Source: Planctomycetota bacterium
GTDB taxonomy: Bacteria > Planctomycetota > Phycisphaerae > Sedimentisphaerales > Anaerohalosphaeraceae
Reading direction: 5' to 3'
NCBI GenBank assembly: GCA_029552545.1
Contig: JAKPDO010000019.1
Span: 186,001-250,000 of the forward strand
Length of the DNA: 64,000 nucleotides
The notes beneath the pieces are model-generated. The model was given only the letters and a program-made list of their open reading frames with translations. It was not told the DNA's origin and did no database searches. Below are positions 25,158-33,783 of the stretch, in pieces. The position numbers and the translations under genes are program-made. The first letter of the stretch is position 1; each line of letters opens with the position of its first letter.

Positions 25158-26324
25158 TTATTTTTCCCAAACAGCAGAGACATTCTGCACCTCTTTAAAC
25201 GCAGAATCGGATTCCTTATATTGAAATATTCGTTTCTCAATTTTATCCATTAAAAGATCCCTATCCTTCAGGTGCAAATTTTTATAACTAAATTGCTCCG
25301 GAGGAATCGGCTGATTCACAAGATTTTGAACGAATGTCATTTTCTTTTCCCGGATGAGTCTGCCGGCAGCATCATATTGTTTTTCGATATAGACCTTCGG
25401 CAGAAAAACCCCTTCCAATCGCTCATATTGCCAGATGTATTCTGTAAGCAGCACCCCATCGCCCCGAGTAATTTCCCATTTGGTGAAATTATAACCGCAT
25501 TCTTTCGAGCAGAGTTTCGTTGTTACCACATAATGGTCAGGCTTGTTTCGTTCAAGATTGACCACTGCTGGATGGACAATTTTGAAATACTCTTGATTGT
25601 CTCTTTTTCCTTCATAGATCTTATACGAATAGCCGTCGAATTCGATCTTTCCCTCTCGCTGAATTTTATCCAGAATAAATTCGAAACTCTTCCAAGGGTA
25701 AGTTCCGCCGGGTGTAAACAAAAATCTGGGGTCATTTGAATCTTTATAAAAACCTGTTAGAGGGTCCTTTTTAGAGGGGATTCTCTCTGCACGGCTTCCC
25801 GCTATTTTTTTCTCTTGGGGATTGATGCTTTGGGGCTCTGCCCGAAGAAGATAATCCGGAGTTGCCAGGCAGGTCAAGCGATAAGGATTCGCTCCTTTAT
25901 TTCCAAGATCCTGCCCGGTAGCAGCGTCCAGGTAACGGCTGGGTTCGGACCGGAACGAGTCTGTATAAACAAATTGTTTTGGAACATCCACGGCAAACTC
26001 AAACCGCTCCTGGATGATCTGAAAGACCTCATCCGGACACCGGCCTTTCCCCTCTGTAAACGAATGAAAGATCTCTTCAGCATTTTTTCCCGTATGGAGA
26101 TAATGGATTTCTACATCGGCCTTCCCTTTCCAGGTTTTGATCTGGTTGTAATTTTCCTGCATACGGGTCCCAAGCAAATTTAAGACGGCTGTCATATCGG
26201 ATGAGTTTGAAATTTCCCGCTCATTGTTCTCCGGCTCAGATGCGAAAGAAGAAACAGAAAATCCTATCAAGGGTTGTGTGAGAACAATAACAGATACAAC
26301 AAATATCCCTTTAATCTTTTTCAT
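25158..26324 (-). CDS. LolA-like exported protein (module 2)
   Basis: A 388-residue exported protein with AGGAGATATACC before the ATG and signal peptide KGIFVVSVIVLTQPLIGFS. It is a clear paralogue of 27495-28613: both have a W-x-G strand (IKTWKGKADVEI), an EPSRYLDAATGQDLGNKG motif, a late EYIWQYERLEGVFLPKVYIE stretch and a C-terminal FSYKNLHLKDRD. Such folds carry lipids or lipoproteins in LolA, but the substrate here is unknown. The gene follows the Cys-rich gene by 21 bases and is almost certainly co-transcribed with it. Confidence 0.8.
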   Translation of the reverse strand: MKKIKGIFVVSVIVLTQPLIGFSVSSFASEPENNEREISNSSDMTAVLNLLGTRMQENYNQIKTWKGKADVEIHYLHTGKNAEEIFHSFTEGKGRCPDEVFQIIQERFEFAVDVPKQFVYTDSFRSEPSRYLDAATGQDLGNKGANPYRLTCLATPDYLLRAEPQSINPQEKKIAGSRAERIPSKKDPLTGFYKDSNDPRFLFTPGGTYPWKSFEFILDKIQREGKIEFDGYSYKIYEGKRDNQEYFKIVHPAVVNLERNKPDHYVVTTKLCSKECGYNFTKWEITRGDGVLLTEYIWQYERLEGVFLPKVYIEKQYDAAGRLIREKKMTFVQNLVNQPIPPEQFSYKNLHLKDRDLLMDKIEKRIFQYKESDSAFKEVQNVSAVWEK

Positions 26325-26345
26325 GGTATATCTCCTGCTCCTATT

Positions 26346-27230
26346 TTATTTGCAATCACATGTTTCACGATAGTACGTGTCAATCACTTCGCTGCTTGGC
26401 TCACATTTCACGCAGCCGGTAAGAAGATTACAAGCGACTGTAAGAAGACAATTCCCGATGCTGAAATCACAACCGGATGGGCCGGAATTCAGAAGGGGCA
26501 CACAGAACAATTCATCCTGGCAAAGCATACACAGTTGATTTTCCTGAAAAGTTCCGGTGCAAAATTTCCGCTGATAACAAATTTCGCTGCGGATATTCCA
26601 ATCTCTCTGAGGACATCCTTCATAACATTCTTTGATCTTTAACCCGGTATAATCGACCCAGTGAAACTCCCAGCATTGAGGGCTGAAAAATGGAGGAGTA
26701 CACCCGGGGCACCTTTCGTTTTCATCTTTCATTTCGCTGCAGCTTTCGGTGTCTGTAATTTCGTCACGACAGGGCTGCACACAATAATGAGAATAAGGAT
26801 AGGCGAGATAAAAACAGCACTCCTCGCCAGCGTTACAACAGACGCCTTCCTGAAGATCCCCGCAGCAAAATTGATTGGCACGGCAGCAATTTCCTCCGCA
26901 ATTTCGCGGTCTGCAGCCGCCGTCTAGACAGCATTCTGTTTGCTTATTGCAGGCAGTTCCATCGCCGTACCCGCAGCATACCTGTTGAGAAGTCGAATAA
27001 CATCCTTTGTTGTCACAACAGGCAAGCCCTGCAACCCCGCCGCACTCCACGCACACATTATTCTTGCAGGACTCACATCCCTTGCATTGATACACACAGT
27101 TCGGCGAAACCCAGACATAACACGGCGGGCAGGGCGGCGGGGGATAGGCAAGCAGAAAATCGGTAAACAGAAGCACCGTTGCCGACAGCAGAAATCCGTT
27201 ATGTCCTGTATTGCTCCCTTGTCTCTTCAT
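26346..27230 (-). CDS. Cys-rich secreted protein (module 2)
   Basis: A 294-residue protein with AAGGAGG before the ATG. The leader MKRQGSNTGHNGFLLSATVL is followed by PPPPCPPCY. The mature region is packed with cysteines in CC and CxxC spacings (GLACCDNKGCYSTSQQVCCG, NCCRANQFCCGDLQEGVCC), which recalls granulin or knottin-type disulfide-rich folds; the second half is less dense. It is not a metallothionein, as it is exported and rich in aromatic residues. The leader is almost identical to that of 28652-29560 while the mature regions differ. No function is known. Confidence 0.8.
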   Translation of the reverse strand: MKRQGSNTGHNGFLLSATVLLFTDFLLAYPPPPCPPCYVWVSPNCVYQCKGCESCKNNVCVECGGVAGLACCDNKGCYSTSQQVCCGYGDGTACNKQTECCLDGGCRPRNCGGNCCRANQFCCGDLQEGVCCNAGEECCFYLAYPYSHYCVQPCRDEITDTESCSEMKDENERCPGCTPPFFSPQCWEFHWVDYTGLKIKECYEGCPQRDWNIRSEICYQRKFCTGTFQENQLCMLCQDELFCVPLLNSGPSGCDFSIGNCLLTVACNLLTGCVKCEPSSEVIDTYYRETCDCK

Positions 27231-27260
27231 CGGCAAACCTCCTTCCCCTCCAGCAGCCGG
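27117..27260. repeat. 144-bp direct repeat, copy A (Cys-rich leader)
   Basis: This matches 29447-29590 at 138 of 144 bases with no gaps. It covers the first ~38 codons of the Cys-rich gene, its ribosome-binding site, and on the far side the last codons (LLEGKEVCR) of a small TPR gene that exists whole only beside copy B. That remnant shows the direction of duplication: copy A derives from copy B. Confidence 0.9.
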
Positions 27261-27494
27261 TGGTACAATGAAGGCAACTTTCACTCAGATGAAGAAAGCA
27301 TCATAGTTTACCAACTTTCTGGGAGTTGAATTCCCTTGTTTGAATATTTTGTGTTTTCCTTATCATCGTATCTCCCGCAGAAACAATGAGTGATTCAGGG
27401 CACCAATTTCTTCTTCTCAAGTTAATATACAGGATAGATTTCTTCCATTCCTCTATCCTCCCGTTTCGTTCTTCACTCCTGCCTTGCTGAAATA
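27231..27494. other. Intergenic region between the two Cys-rich modules
   Basis: It contains the TPR-gene remnant next to copy A of the repeat and then about 230 bases with no convincing coding sequence. It probably holds the promoter of the downstream operon 27230-22986 on the minus strand, but no clear -10/-35 pair was identified. Confidence 0.4.
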
Positions 27495-28613
27495 CTATTG
27501 CTCATCCTTAGTAACTTCTATAAGATTACCTTTTTGGTAAATAAACTCTTTGTTTGTGATTCTGTCCTCAATCTTATCACCATCTGCCAAGCCGAGGTTT
27601 TTATAGGTGAAGGTTTCCGCAGAGATATCTTCATTTATACGAATATTCTTGAATACTTTTTCCTCAGTACTTTGCAGCGTAAAGTCCTTGGGATTGTAGT
27701 TCTCTTTCGTACTTCTAATCGGCACGTACACATCATTTATATTCTCATACTCTATGCTCTCCTGTTGTATCAGCTTCCCGCCATCAGCAGTAATCATCTT
27801 ACAAGAGATTATGTTATAACCTGCATTGGCAGAGAAAGTTTGTACCATCCATATATTTTTGATACCGAGAGCATTTAATCTGTATGGACGATGTATGCGG
27901 TATAGCAAATCACCAGGAAGGGTACACTGCTCAACTCTCATAACTAACCCATCAACTCCATATTCTCCTTCTTTTTCCATAGTTTCCGCGATAGAATGAT
28001 AGATATTCCATGCCTGAGAGTCGATATCAAATAGATACTTTGGAAGATAAGCGGGTTGAGCCCCCTTACACGAAAGACCATCCGTGTCTATAATTGCCTT
28101 GTCTATAATTGCCTTACTTTCTATAACTTTCCCTTCCCTGTATCGCACCGGCTCTGTATGAATCTGATAGTCCTTGTTTACAATGATGCTGCTGGAGCGG
28201 CCCCGAGACTTTGTCCCAAGATCTCTGTTGTCAGCCGGGTCAACGTAGCGAGTCGGTTCCTGCCGGGTAACTTTAGAATAGAATAAACCTTTTTCCAAAT
28301 CGCACTTAAAAATGATCTTACTAATCATTATCTCGACAACTTCGCTTGGGCAGGGACCAACAGCGTCTGTCATCGTCTTAAAGGTCTCCTTGGCCTGTTC
28401 TCCTTTATCAATAAAGAACCTTGAGGCCTCTAATTCACCTTGCCAACTCCTTATTTTCTCGAAATTTTGTTTCGATTGGTTCGATACAATTCTAAGAATG
28501 CCCGGAATTCTCTCAGTTTCAACAAGCTGAAAAGTCTGATTGGGCTCGGCTGCTAAGCTGCACATTAGAAAAATATGTACAAGATCCATAAGATTGATTA
28601 TTAAAATTTCCAT
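27495..28613 (-). CDS. LolA-like exported protein (module 1)
   Basis: A 372-residue exported protein with GGAGACGGAT before the ATG and a hydrophobic N terminus (IINLMDLVHIFLMCSLAA). It is paralogous to 25158-26324: IRSWQGELEASRFFID, EPTRYVDPADNRDLGTKS, YENINDVYVPIRSTKE and TFTYKNLGLADGDKIEDRI match the same positions. It lies 38 bases after the CC-repeat protein gene. The region is more AT-rich than the housekeeping genes nearby. The partnership with a Cys-rich protein is repeated three times here, which argues for a shared function. Confidence 0.8.
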   Translation of the reverse strand: MEILIINLMDLVHIFLMCSLAAEPNQTFQLVETERIPGILRIVSNQSKQNFEKIRSWQGELEASRFFIDKGEQAKETFKTMTDAVGPCPSEVVEIMISKIIFKCDLEKGLFYSKVTRQEPTRYVDPADNRDLGTKSRGRSSSIIVNKDYQIHTEPVRYREGKVIESKAIIDKAIIDTDGLSCKGAQPAYLPKYLFDIDSQAWNIYHSIAETMEKEGEYGVDGLVMRVEQCTLPGDLLYRIHRPYRLNALGIKNIWMVQTFSANAGYNIISCKMITADGGKLIQQESIEYENINDVYVPIRSTKENYNPKDFTLQSTEEKVFKNIRINEDISAETFTYKNLGLADGDKIEDRITNKEFIYQKGNLIEVTKDEQ

Positions 28614-28651
28614 ATCCGTCTCCTTTTTTTATTTTTTATCTTAGCGATTTT

Positions 28652-29560
28652 TCAAGGTGCGCACTTCTTACTTGTTACTGTTATTTCTTCGGGCTGATAC
28701 AATGGGTCCTTTTGGCAGCGTATGCAGGCGGATGTCCAGTTTGCAGGGAGACAGTCCTTTAAGAGGATCGTATCACAGTAATAATCGCCTATCAGATACC
28801 AAGTACAACGAGTTTTTGTACTGCAGACGACCTCACCGTCGTCTTGGCAGTCCCCAGGACAACCGCCTTTGCAATTGTAAATGGGGTTTCTTGTATATGA
28901 TATTGCATAATGTTCTTCGCAAACAAACCCGCATGATGGACACATCTTTGATTCGGCATAACATGTTGTGATATCCGTTTGGGGTTCACATTTTGTTGCG
29001 CAAATGCCGTCAAGACAGCATTTTGTATTTTCGGGACAAACAGTGCCGGAACCATCCCCGCAGCATTGTTCTCTATAAGGCGTATGGGGTTTATAACAGG
29101 TCAGGCCGTCACAGCACTTCTCTTCGTCCCCGCAACATTGTTTATTGCAGCATTTTTCTCTCACGCAGCATTCTTTGCCTCCACAGCATTCCTCGTTGTT
29201 AAAGCAACAGCGGCCCTGGCAGCAGTCTTCCGCACGAGGGCAGCAGGTTTCCCCGCAGCAATGTGGCCCATTATAACAGCATTTCTTGTTACAGCAGGCA
29301 CCATATGGACAGCATTTCCCGTCGCAGCAGATTCGGCTCGAACAGCATATATTGCCTGAACAGCAGTCCCCAAGACAGCAGAAATCGGGGCAACAAGTAT
29401 AACCTTGAATACCCCAGCAGAACCGATCACAAGAAGGCCAATTGCTATAACACGGCGGGCAGGGCGGCGGGGGACAAGCAAGCAGAAAATCGGTAAACAG
29501 AAGCATCGTTGCCGACAGCAGAAATCCGTTATGTCCTGTATTGCTCCTTTGTCTTTTCAT
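28652..29560 (-). CDS. CC-repeat Cys-rich secreted protein (module 1)
   Basis: A 302-residue exported protein with the leader MKRQRSNTGHNGFLLSATML and then PPPPCPPCY. About one residue in five is Cys. The first ~180 residues contain around 19 CC pairs spaced 4-8 residues apart (GNICCSSRICCDGKCCPYG, EECCGGKECCVREKCC). A second half is less dense (PSCGFVCEEHY, GGCPGDCQDD). The ATG overlaps the TGA of the preceding small TPR gene, so translation is coupled. This resembles extended granulin-like or disulfide-ladder proteins; the role (structural, adhesive or toxin-like) is not visible. Confidence 0.82.
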   Translation of the reverse strand: MKRQRSNTGHNGFLLSATMLLFTDFLLACPPPPCPPCYSNWPSCDRFCWGIQGYTCCPDFCCLGDCCSGNICCSSRICCDGKCCPYGACCNKKCCYNGPHCCGETCCPRAEDCCQGRCCFNNEECCGGKECCVREKCCNKQCCGDEEKCCDGLTCYKPHTPYREQCCGDGSGTVCPENTKCCLDGICATKCEPQTDITTCYAESKMCPSCGFVCEEHYAISYTRNPIYNCKGGCPGDCQDDGEVVCSTKTRCTWYLIGDYYCDTILLKDCLPANWTSACIRCQKDPLYQPEEITVTSKKCAP

Positions 29561-29590
29561 CGGCAAACCTCCTTTCCCTCCAGCAGCCGG
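29447..29590. repeat. 144-bp direct repeat, copy B (Cys-rich leader)
   Basis: The partner of 27117-27260, with six substitutions and no indels. It spans the C-terminal codons of the small TPR gene, the shared ATGA junction and the leader codons of the Cys-rich gene. Confidence 0.9.
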
Positions 29591-29772
29591 CCGATTGCCC
29601 ATACCATACCGGCATTGGCATCCTCCGCCCGGTCCAGAAGCCAGTTGAAATACACACACGCCGTCGCCGGCCGACCGCGAGCCAGGTTCATCTCCCCCAG
29701 CCGCATCGCCGCATACAACGCCCCCCGATCGTCCGGATACCGCTCAAACACCGTCTGAAAATCCCAGTACAT
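29557..29772 (-). CDS. Small TPR-like protein
   Basis: A 71-residue TPR-like protein (VFERYPDDRGALYAAMRLGE, ACVYFNWLLDRAEDANAGM). It is short for a TPR protein and may be the tail of a longer ancestral gene. The start is placed at MYWDFQ with GGAAAG upstream; an upstream ATG at 29811 overlaps the RCC1 gene. It is coupled to the Cys-rich gene by a 4-base ATGA overlap, and its last codons were copied with the 144-bp repeat. Confidence 0.6.
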   Translation of the reverse strand: MYWDFQTVFERYPDDRGALYAAMRLGEMNLARGRPATACVYFNWLLDRAEDANAGMVWAIGRLLEGKEVCR

Positions 29773-29794
29773 TTTATCTATCTTTCCGAACGGT

Positions 29795-30700
29795 TTATTC
29801 AGCAAGGGCATAGGCCGTTTTAGAGCCGAGGGTGATCTTTGTAAATCGTTCGGCGTTATTCAGAACCGACAGCACACTCAAAATATCAGAGGTATTCTGT
29901 CCCCAACCGACAATCTTGCCGGCCGTTGTGACAGCCATCGCCGTTTTTTCTCCGCAGGCAATTTGTTCCGTAAAATTTGTTTCCAAGGGAACATCGCTGA
30001 TTTGCTGACTGCCGTCAAATCCCCAGGGGATGATCTTTCCATCGCTTCTCAAGGCCGCGCTGAACGAATTGCCGCCTGCGACGGCCACAAAAGCCCCGGA
30101 ACTCGGTGTGTTCGCAACCGCATTTCCGAAATCATTCCCCCAGCAGACAATATTTCCGGTTTTGGTCAGAGCCAGACTATGAAACTTTCCTGCAGCGATT
30201 TTTATAAAATCGCTGCCTTTGGGGGTCTGGCTTACTTGTCCGTATCGGTCGTCTCCCCAGGAGACAATCTCCCCGTTTCGTGTGAGCGCCAGACAATGCT
30301 GGTATCCGCAGGCGATGGCAACGAAGTTCGGCTCCGACGGGGCATCGGTAACCTGTTTTTTGTTATCCGCTCCCCACACTACTATTTCCCCTCTCGAATG
30401 TAAGGCCATGCTGGTATTTCCGCCGGCCGCTACAGCGACGAACCCATCCGTCTTCGGAGCCCCTGAAACTTGATGCTGACGGTCATCACCCCAGCAAAAA
30501 ATCTTCCCTTGTGTGTTCAGGGCGATGGCGTGGTTTTCTCCCGCTTGAATCTGTGTATAATTGCTGCCGGCCGGAATTCCGGAAACCTGTCCGTATTCAT
30601 TATTTCCCCAGGCAATAATTCGGCCTGCCAAACAAATTTGCCCTGAAATGACACAAAGAACAAAACTCGCCGGTCCCCAAGAGAGCCGTTTTGAAAACAT
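29795..30700 (-). CDS. RCC1-repeat exported protein (second of pair)
   Basis: A 301-residue protein with signal peptide SFVLCVISGQICLAG and about six RCC1/BNR-like repeats of roughly 45 residues (IVSWGDDRYGQVSQTP, FIKIAAGKFHSLALTKTG), predicted to form a beta-propeller. The C-terminal unit (KIVGWGQN...LNNAERFTK) matches that of its upstream paralogue. It probably acts outside the cytoplasm as a binding propeller. It begins the series of closely spaced minus-strand genes leading into the Cys-rich modules. Confidence 0.85.
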   Translation of the reverse strand: MFSKRLSWGPASFVLCVISGQICLAGRIIAWGNNEYGQVSGIPAGSNYTQIQAGENHAIALNTQGKIFCWGDDRQHQVSGAPKTDGFVAVAAGGNTSMALHSRGEIVVWGADNKKQVTDAPSEPNFVAIACGYQHCLALTRNGEIVSWGDDRYGQVSQTPKGSDFIKIAAGKFHSLALTKTGNIVCWGNDFGNAVANTPSSGAFVAVAGGNSFSAALRSDGKIIPWGFDGSQQISDVPLETNFTEQIACGEKTAMAVTTAGKIVGWGQNTSDILSVLSVLNNAERFTKITLGSKTAYALAE

Positions 30701-30730
30701 AAAAAACCTCTCTGCAAATGGATTTTGTTT

Positions 30731-31639
30731 CTACTGAACCAGCGCATACGCCACGCCGGCCCCTACAGAGACATCGATGAAGATATATTGATTATTCAAC
30801 TTTGACAATTTGCTGAGTGTGCCCCAGTAATCCTTTCCCCAGCCGACGATTTTCCCATCTCGAGTCAGCACCATACTGCAATGCTCCCCTCCATCCAGGA
30901 TAGACACAAAATTGTTTGCGGAAGGAGTCTGAGAGACCTGCCCATCCTGGTCCCATCCCCAGGAAACAAGAGTGCCGTCTGCCTTGAGAGCCAGACTGTG
31001 ACGAGCGCCGGCGGCTATTGCAATAAAGTTATTTCCTGTGGGAGTTTTCGACACCTGACCATAGGTATCGTCACCCCAGGAGACAATCGTTCCGTCAGAA
31101 CGCAGCGCCAGACTGTGATTGTATCCCGCTGCGATTGCGATAAAGTTGTTCCCGGGGGGAGTCTGAGAGACCTGCCTGCAGTGATCCCGTCCCCAGGAAC
31201 GTAAACTCCCATCTGATTTCAGAGCCAAACTATGATAGAGGCCTGCGGCAACCGCCGTAAAGCCGGCTTCTTTAGGGGTATCGGACACTTGTCTATACTC
31301 GTCATAGCCCCATGCGGCAATCCGGCCGTCGGATTTCAAGGCAAGTCCATGGCTGACCCCTGCTGCGATTTTTACAAAACCGCCGCCGGCAGGGGCTCCG
31401 GATACTTCATTTGCATCGTTATGCCCCCACACGGCAATCCGGCCATCTGATTTCAGCGCTATACCGAATGTGCCGCCTGCCTCGACGTTGACAAAATCAT
31501 TGTCTTTGGGAAGATCGCCGATTGTACCCAATAAGTCCCCGCCCCAGCTGATAATCCGTGCTCCCTCCGACATTCCCCAAGAAAAAAGGAAAAAGACTGC
31601 CGAGCATATCCATTGCAAGCAGAAAAAACGATTCCTCAT
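30731..31639 (-). CDS. RCC1-repeat exported protein (first of pair)
   Basis: A 302-residue paralogue of the next gene, with signal peptide QWICSAVFFLFSWGMSEGA and more regular RCC1-type repeats (IVSWGDDTYGQVSKTP, FIAIAAGARHSLALKADG). Adjacent repeats are near-identical, which suggests recent unit duplication. It lies 30 bases from its paralogue and is probably the first gene of the minus-strand locus. RCC1 propellers bind proteins or nucleotides in eukaryotes; the role of exported bacterial versions is unclear. Confidence 0.85.
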   Translation of the reverse strand: MRNRFFCLQWICSAVFFLFSWGMSEGARIISWGGDLLGTIGDLPKDNDFVNVEAGGTFGIALKSDGRIAVWGHNDANEVSGAPAGGGFVKIAAGVSHGLALKSDGRIAAWGYDEYRQVSDTPKEAGFTAVAAGLYHSLALKSDGSLRSWGRDHCRQVSQTPPGNNFIAIAAGYNHSLALRSDGTIVSWGDDTYGQVSKTPTGNNFIAIAAGARHSLALKADGTLVSWGWDQDGQVSQTPSANNFVSILDGGEHCSMVLTRDGKIVGWGKDYWGTLSKLSKLNNQYIFIDVSVGAGVAYALVQ

Positions 31640-32143
31640 TGAAAACCTCCCATACTCATACAGTGTATGCTATTGAGTGTTCGTTGCCGGACTGACCGGT
31701 CATCCTGGCATGAAGACAAAAAAGCACAATCTCCTTACATCATCCCCTCTTGCGCCATACTCTGCATGCATAGCCGAAGACTTTTTGGATAGACTCCGTC
31801 CCCGTCGGCTGCAAGGGATGGGATGACTCTTACGCGAAGGACTCCTTATCCGTCTGCCTTGCCCTGATTTTCTCCTGCCTAATTGTATTCTTTCACCGAC
31901 GGCCCTGATGGATGCCCTTTGATGCTGTTTCAAAATTACCTTCCCCCTCCCGTATCTGTCAATGAAATTCGAGCCATTGTGGAGCAATCAGGAGTAATCC
32001 CCACTTTTTTATCTGGATATTCTGATAAATCCGCCGGCCGTTTCTCAATGCAGCATCACGCAAGCAACCCTCTTTTCCGGTTGTGCTTTTCCGGGTATAG
32101 TATTGTGCCATTAGTGTTAGGATATGGACAGGAAAGGATTTCC
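31640..32143. other. Intergenic region between the RCC1 gene and lpxB
   Basis: About 500 bases separate two divergent genes. A short open frame at 31710 lacks a ribosome-binding site and coding character. The interval presumably holds both promoters, but no strong -10/-35 pair was found. Confidence 0.4.
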
Positions 32144-33349
32144 ATGGGAGCCCCGCAGCCCAAACAGGTGTTTATCAGTGCACTGGAGCCCAGTGCCGAT
32201 GCCCATTGCGCCCATCTGATTCGGGCCGTATCCGAACTGACAGCAGGCCCCTCCTCCGACTGGCCCGGTGCCGACAGCCGACATATCCCCTTGCCTGAAA
32301 AGCCCGCTGTCCAATGGGTCGGGCTGGGCGGGCCGAAAACGGCCGCCGCCGGCTGTCGTGTCCTCGAAAACCCAGTCGGCAGGGCGGCCATGCTCTACAA
32401 TGTCTTGGGCCAGCTCGGGTATTACCGCAATCTTCTGAAAACCGCTGTGGATTATCTGAAAAGCAATCCGATTGATTTGCTTGTGGTGTGCGATTCGCCG
32501 GCCTTTCATTTCCACCTGGCCAAGGCCGCCAAACGGCTTGGCATCCCGGTTCTGTTTTATGTGGCCCCGCAGCTGTGGGCCTGGGCCCCGTGGCGAATCC
32601 GCAAACTCCGCCGCTGCTGCGACCGGCTGGCCTGCATTCTGCCTTTTGAAAAGGAATGGTTCAGCCGCAGGGGGGTCCCAACCGACTTTGTCGGCAATCC
32701 GCTTTTGGATGACCTCCTGTTCAATCCCGACCAGTGTTATAAATCCTATGCGGATTATGACCCGGCCGCCCCCAAAATCGCTCTGCTGCCCGGCTCTCGA
32801 AACGCCGAAATTCAGTCCCTCTGGCTGCCGATGCAGAAAATCGCCGTTTCGGCGGCGGAGCATCATCCGAATCTGCAGTTGTTTGCCGCCGCTTCCGATG
32901 AAGACAAACTCGCCTGGCTGAAGGCCCATCAGCTCCCGAATCTGTCGATTCAGTACCAGCTCGGTGAGGTTTTTTCGCTGGCCCGTCGGGCGGATTTAGC
33001 CCTCGTGGCCTCCGGTTCCGCCACGCTTCAGGTTGCCGCCGCCGGCTGCCCGATGATTGTGATGTATCAGTCCAATCCGCTCCTGTGGCACCTGCTGGGC
33101 CGCTGGCTGATCCGGACACGTTTTCTGTCGCTGGTCAATATCCTGGCCCGCAAAGAGCTGGTTCCGGAATATATGCCGTATCTGCCCCGCATTTCCGCGA
33201 TGGCCGCACGCACCTGTGCGATGCTCGATAACAAACTGCTTCTCATACAGACCAGCACCGCCCTTGTGGAGCTGATGCGCCCTTTTGCCGCACGCAAAGC
33301 ATCCGCCCAAACCGCCGCCATCGTGCTCGAAATGCTCGGCCTTCGCTGA
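32144..33349 (+). CDS. lpxB: Lipid-A-disaccharide synthase
   Basis: LpxB condenses UDP-2,3-diacylglucosamine with lipid X to form the lipid A disaccharide. The 401-residue protein starts at MGAPQPKQVFISALEPSADAH, the family's N-terminal loop, with AGGAAAGG upstream. FYVAPQLWAWAPWRIRKL, FVGNPLLDD, LLPGSRNAEI and ASGSATLQVAAAGCPMIV are all typical GT-B motifs of this enzyme. The usual GEPSGD reads LEPSAD here. It supports an LPS-containing outer membrane together with lptFG and gmhA. Confidence 0.92.
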   Translation: MGAPQPKQVFISALEPSADAHCAHLIRAVSELTAGPSSDWPGADSRHIPLPEKPAVQWVGLGGPKTAAAGCRVLENPVGRAAMLYNVLGQLGYYRNLLKTAVDYLKSNPIDLLVVCDSPAFHFHLAKAAKRLGIPVLFYVAPQLWAWAPWRIRKLRRCCDRLACILPFEKEWFSRRGVPTDFVGNPLLDDLLFNPDQCYKSYADYDPAAPKIALLPGSRNAEIQSLWLPMQKIAVSAAEHHPNLQLFAAASDEDKLAWLKAHQLPNLSIQYQLGEVFSLARRADLALVASGSATLQVAAAGCPMIVMYQSNPLLWHLLGRWLIRTRFLSLVNILARKELVPEYMPYLPRISAMAARTCAMLDNKLLLIQTSTALVELMRPFAARKASAQTAAIVLEMLGLR

Positions 33350-33416
33350 ACAACCCGCGCGTCTCTGAGAACCATCCGAGGTTGTCTGACGAAACCCGTT
33401 ATCCTGCCCGCCTTTT

Positions 33417-33492
33417 CTTGTCCTTCCTGCCTCTCCTTGTCTTTCCCGCTTCTCCATGTCTTTCCCACTTTTCCTTGTCATTCCCGCGACTT
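33417..33492. repeat. 19-bp minisatellite, four units
   Basis: Four adjacent 19-base pyrimidine-rich units start at 33417, 33436, 33455 and 33474, each close to CTTGTCTTTCCCGCTTCTC. A weaker fifth unit may precede them (33398). It sits in the otherwise gene-free 434 bases between lpxB and the sigma-factor gene. Units are contiguous, so this is not a CRISPR array. Confidence 0.75.
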
Positions 33493-33783
33493 GTTCTCCG
33501 AAGCTTCAGCGAAGGAGGAAGGCGGGAATCCATTAGTTCTTCCCCCGCCTCCCTTCGCCCTCTTGCGTTTTCTTTTGTTCTTCCTCGTCTTGTATTCTCA
33601 TGTTTTAAGCGTAGGAGAAGGGCGGGAAGCCGGCCTTTGGCATTTTTGTTTGATGCGTGAAAAAAAATTGCAAAACACAAAAAAATTCTGAAGATTTTTT
33701 CCCCTGCGTTCGATAAAGTCCATTTTCGGAGAATGCTCATTTGAACCGATCGAAGACGGCCTTTTGTTGCACGGAGGTAACAA

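Noticed and set aside
26346-29560. Cys-rich proteins as metallothioneins
   Set aside because: They are long, exported and rich in aromatic residues and CC pairs, unlike short cytoplasmic metallothioneins.
31710-31829. Small gene in the gap upstream of lpxB
   Set aside because: The 39-codon frame lacks a ribosome-binding site and any recognisable protein character.
33417-33492. CRISPR-like array
   Set aside because: The 19-bp units are contiguous with no spacers and no cas gene is in the window.
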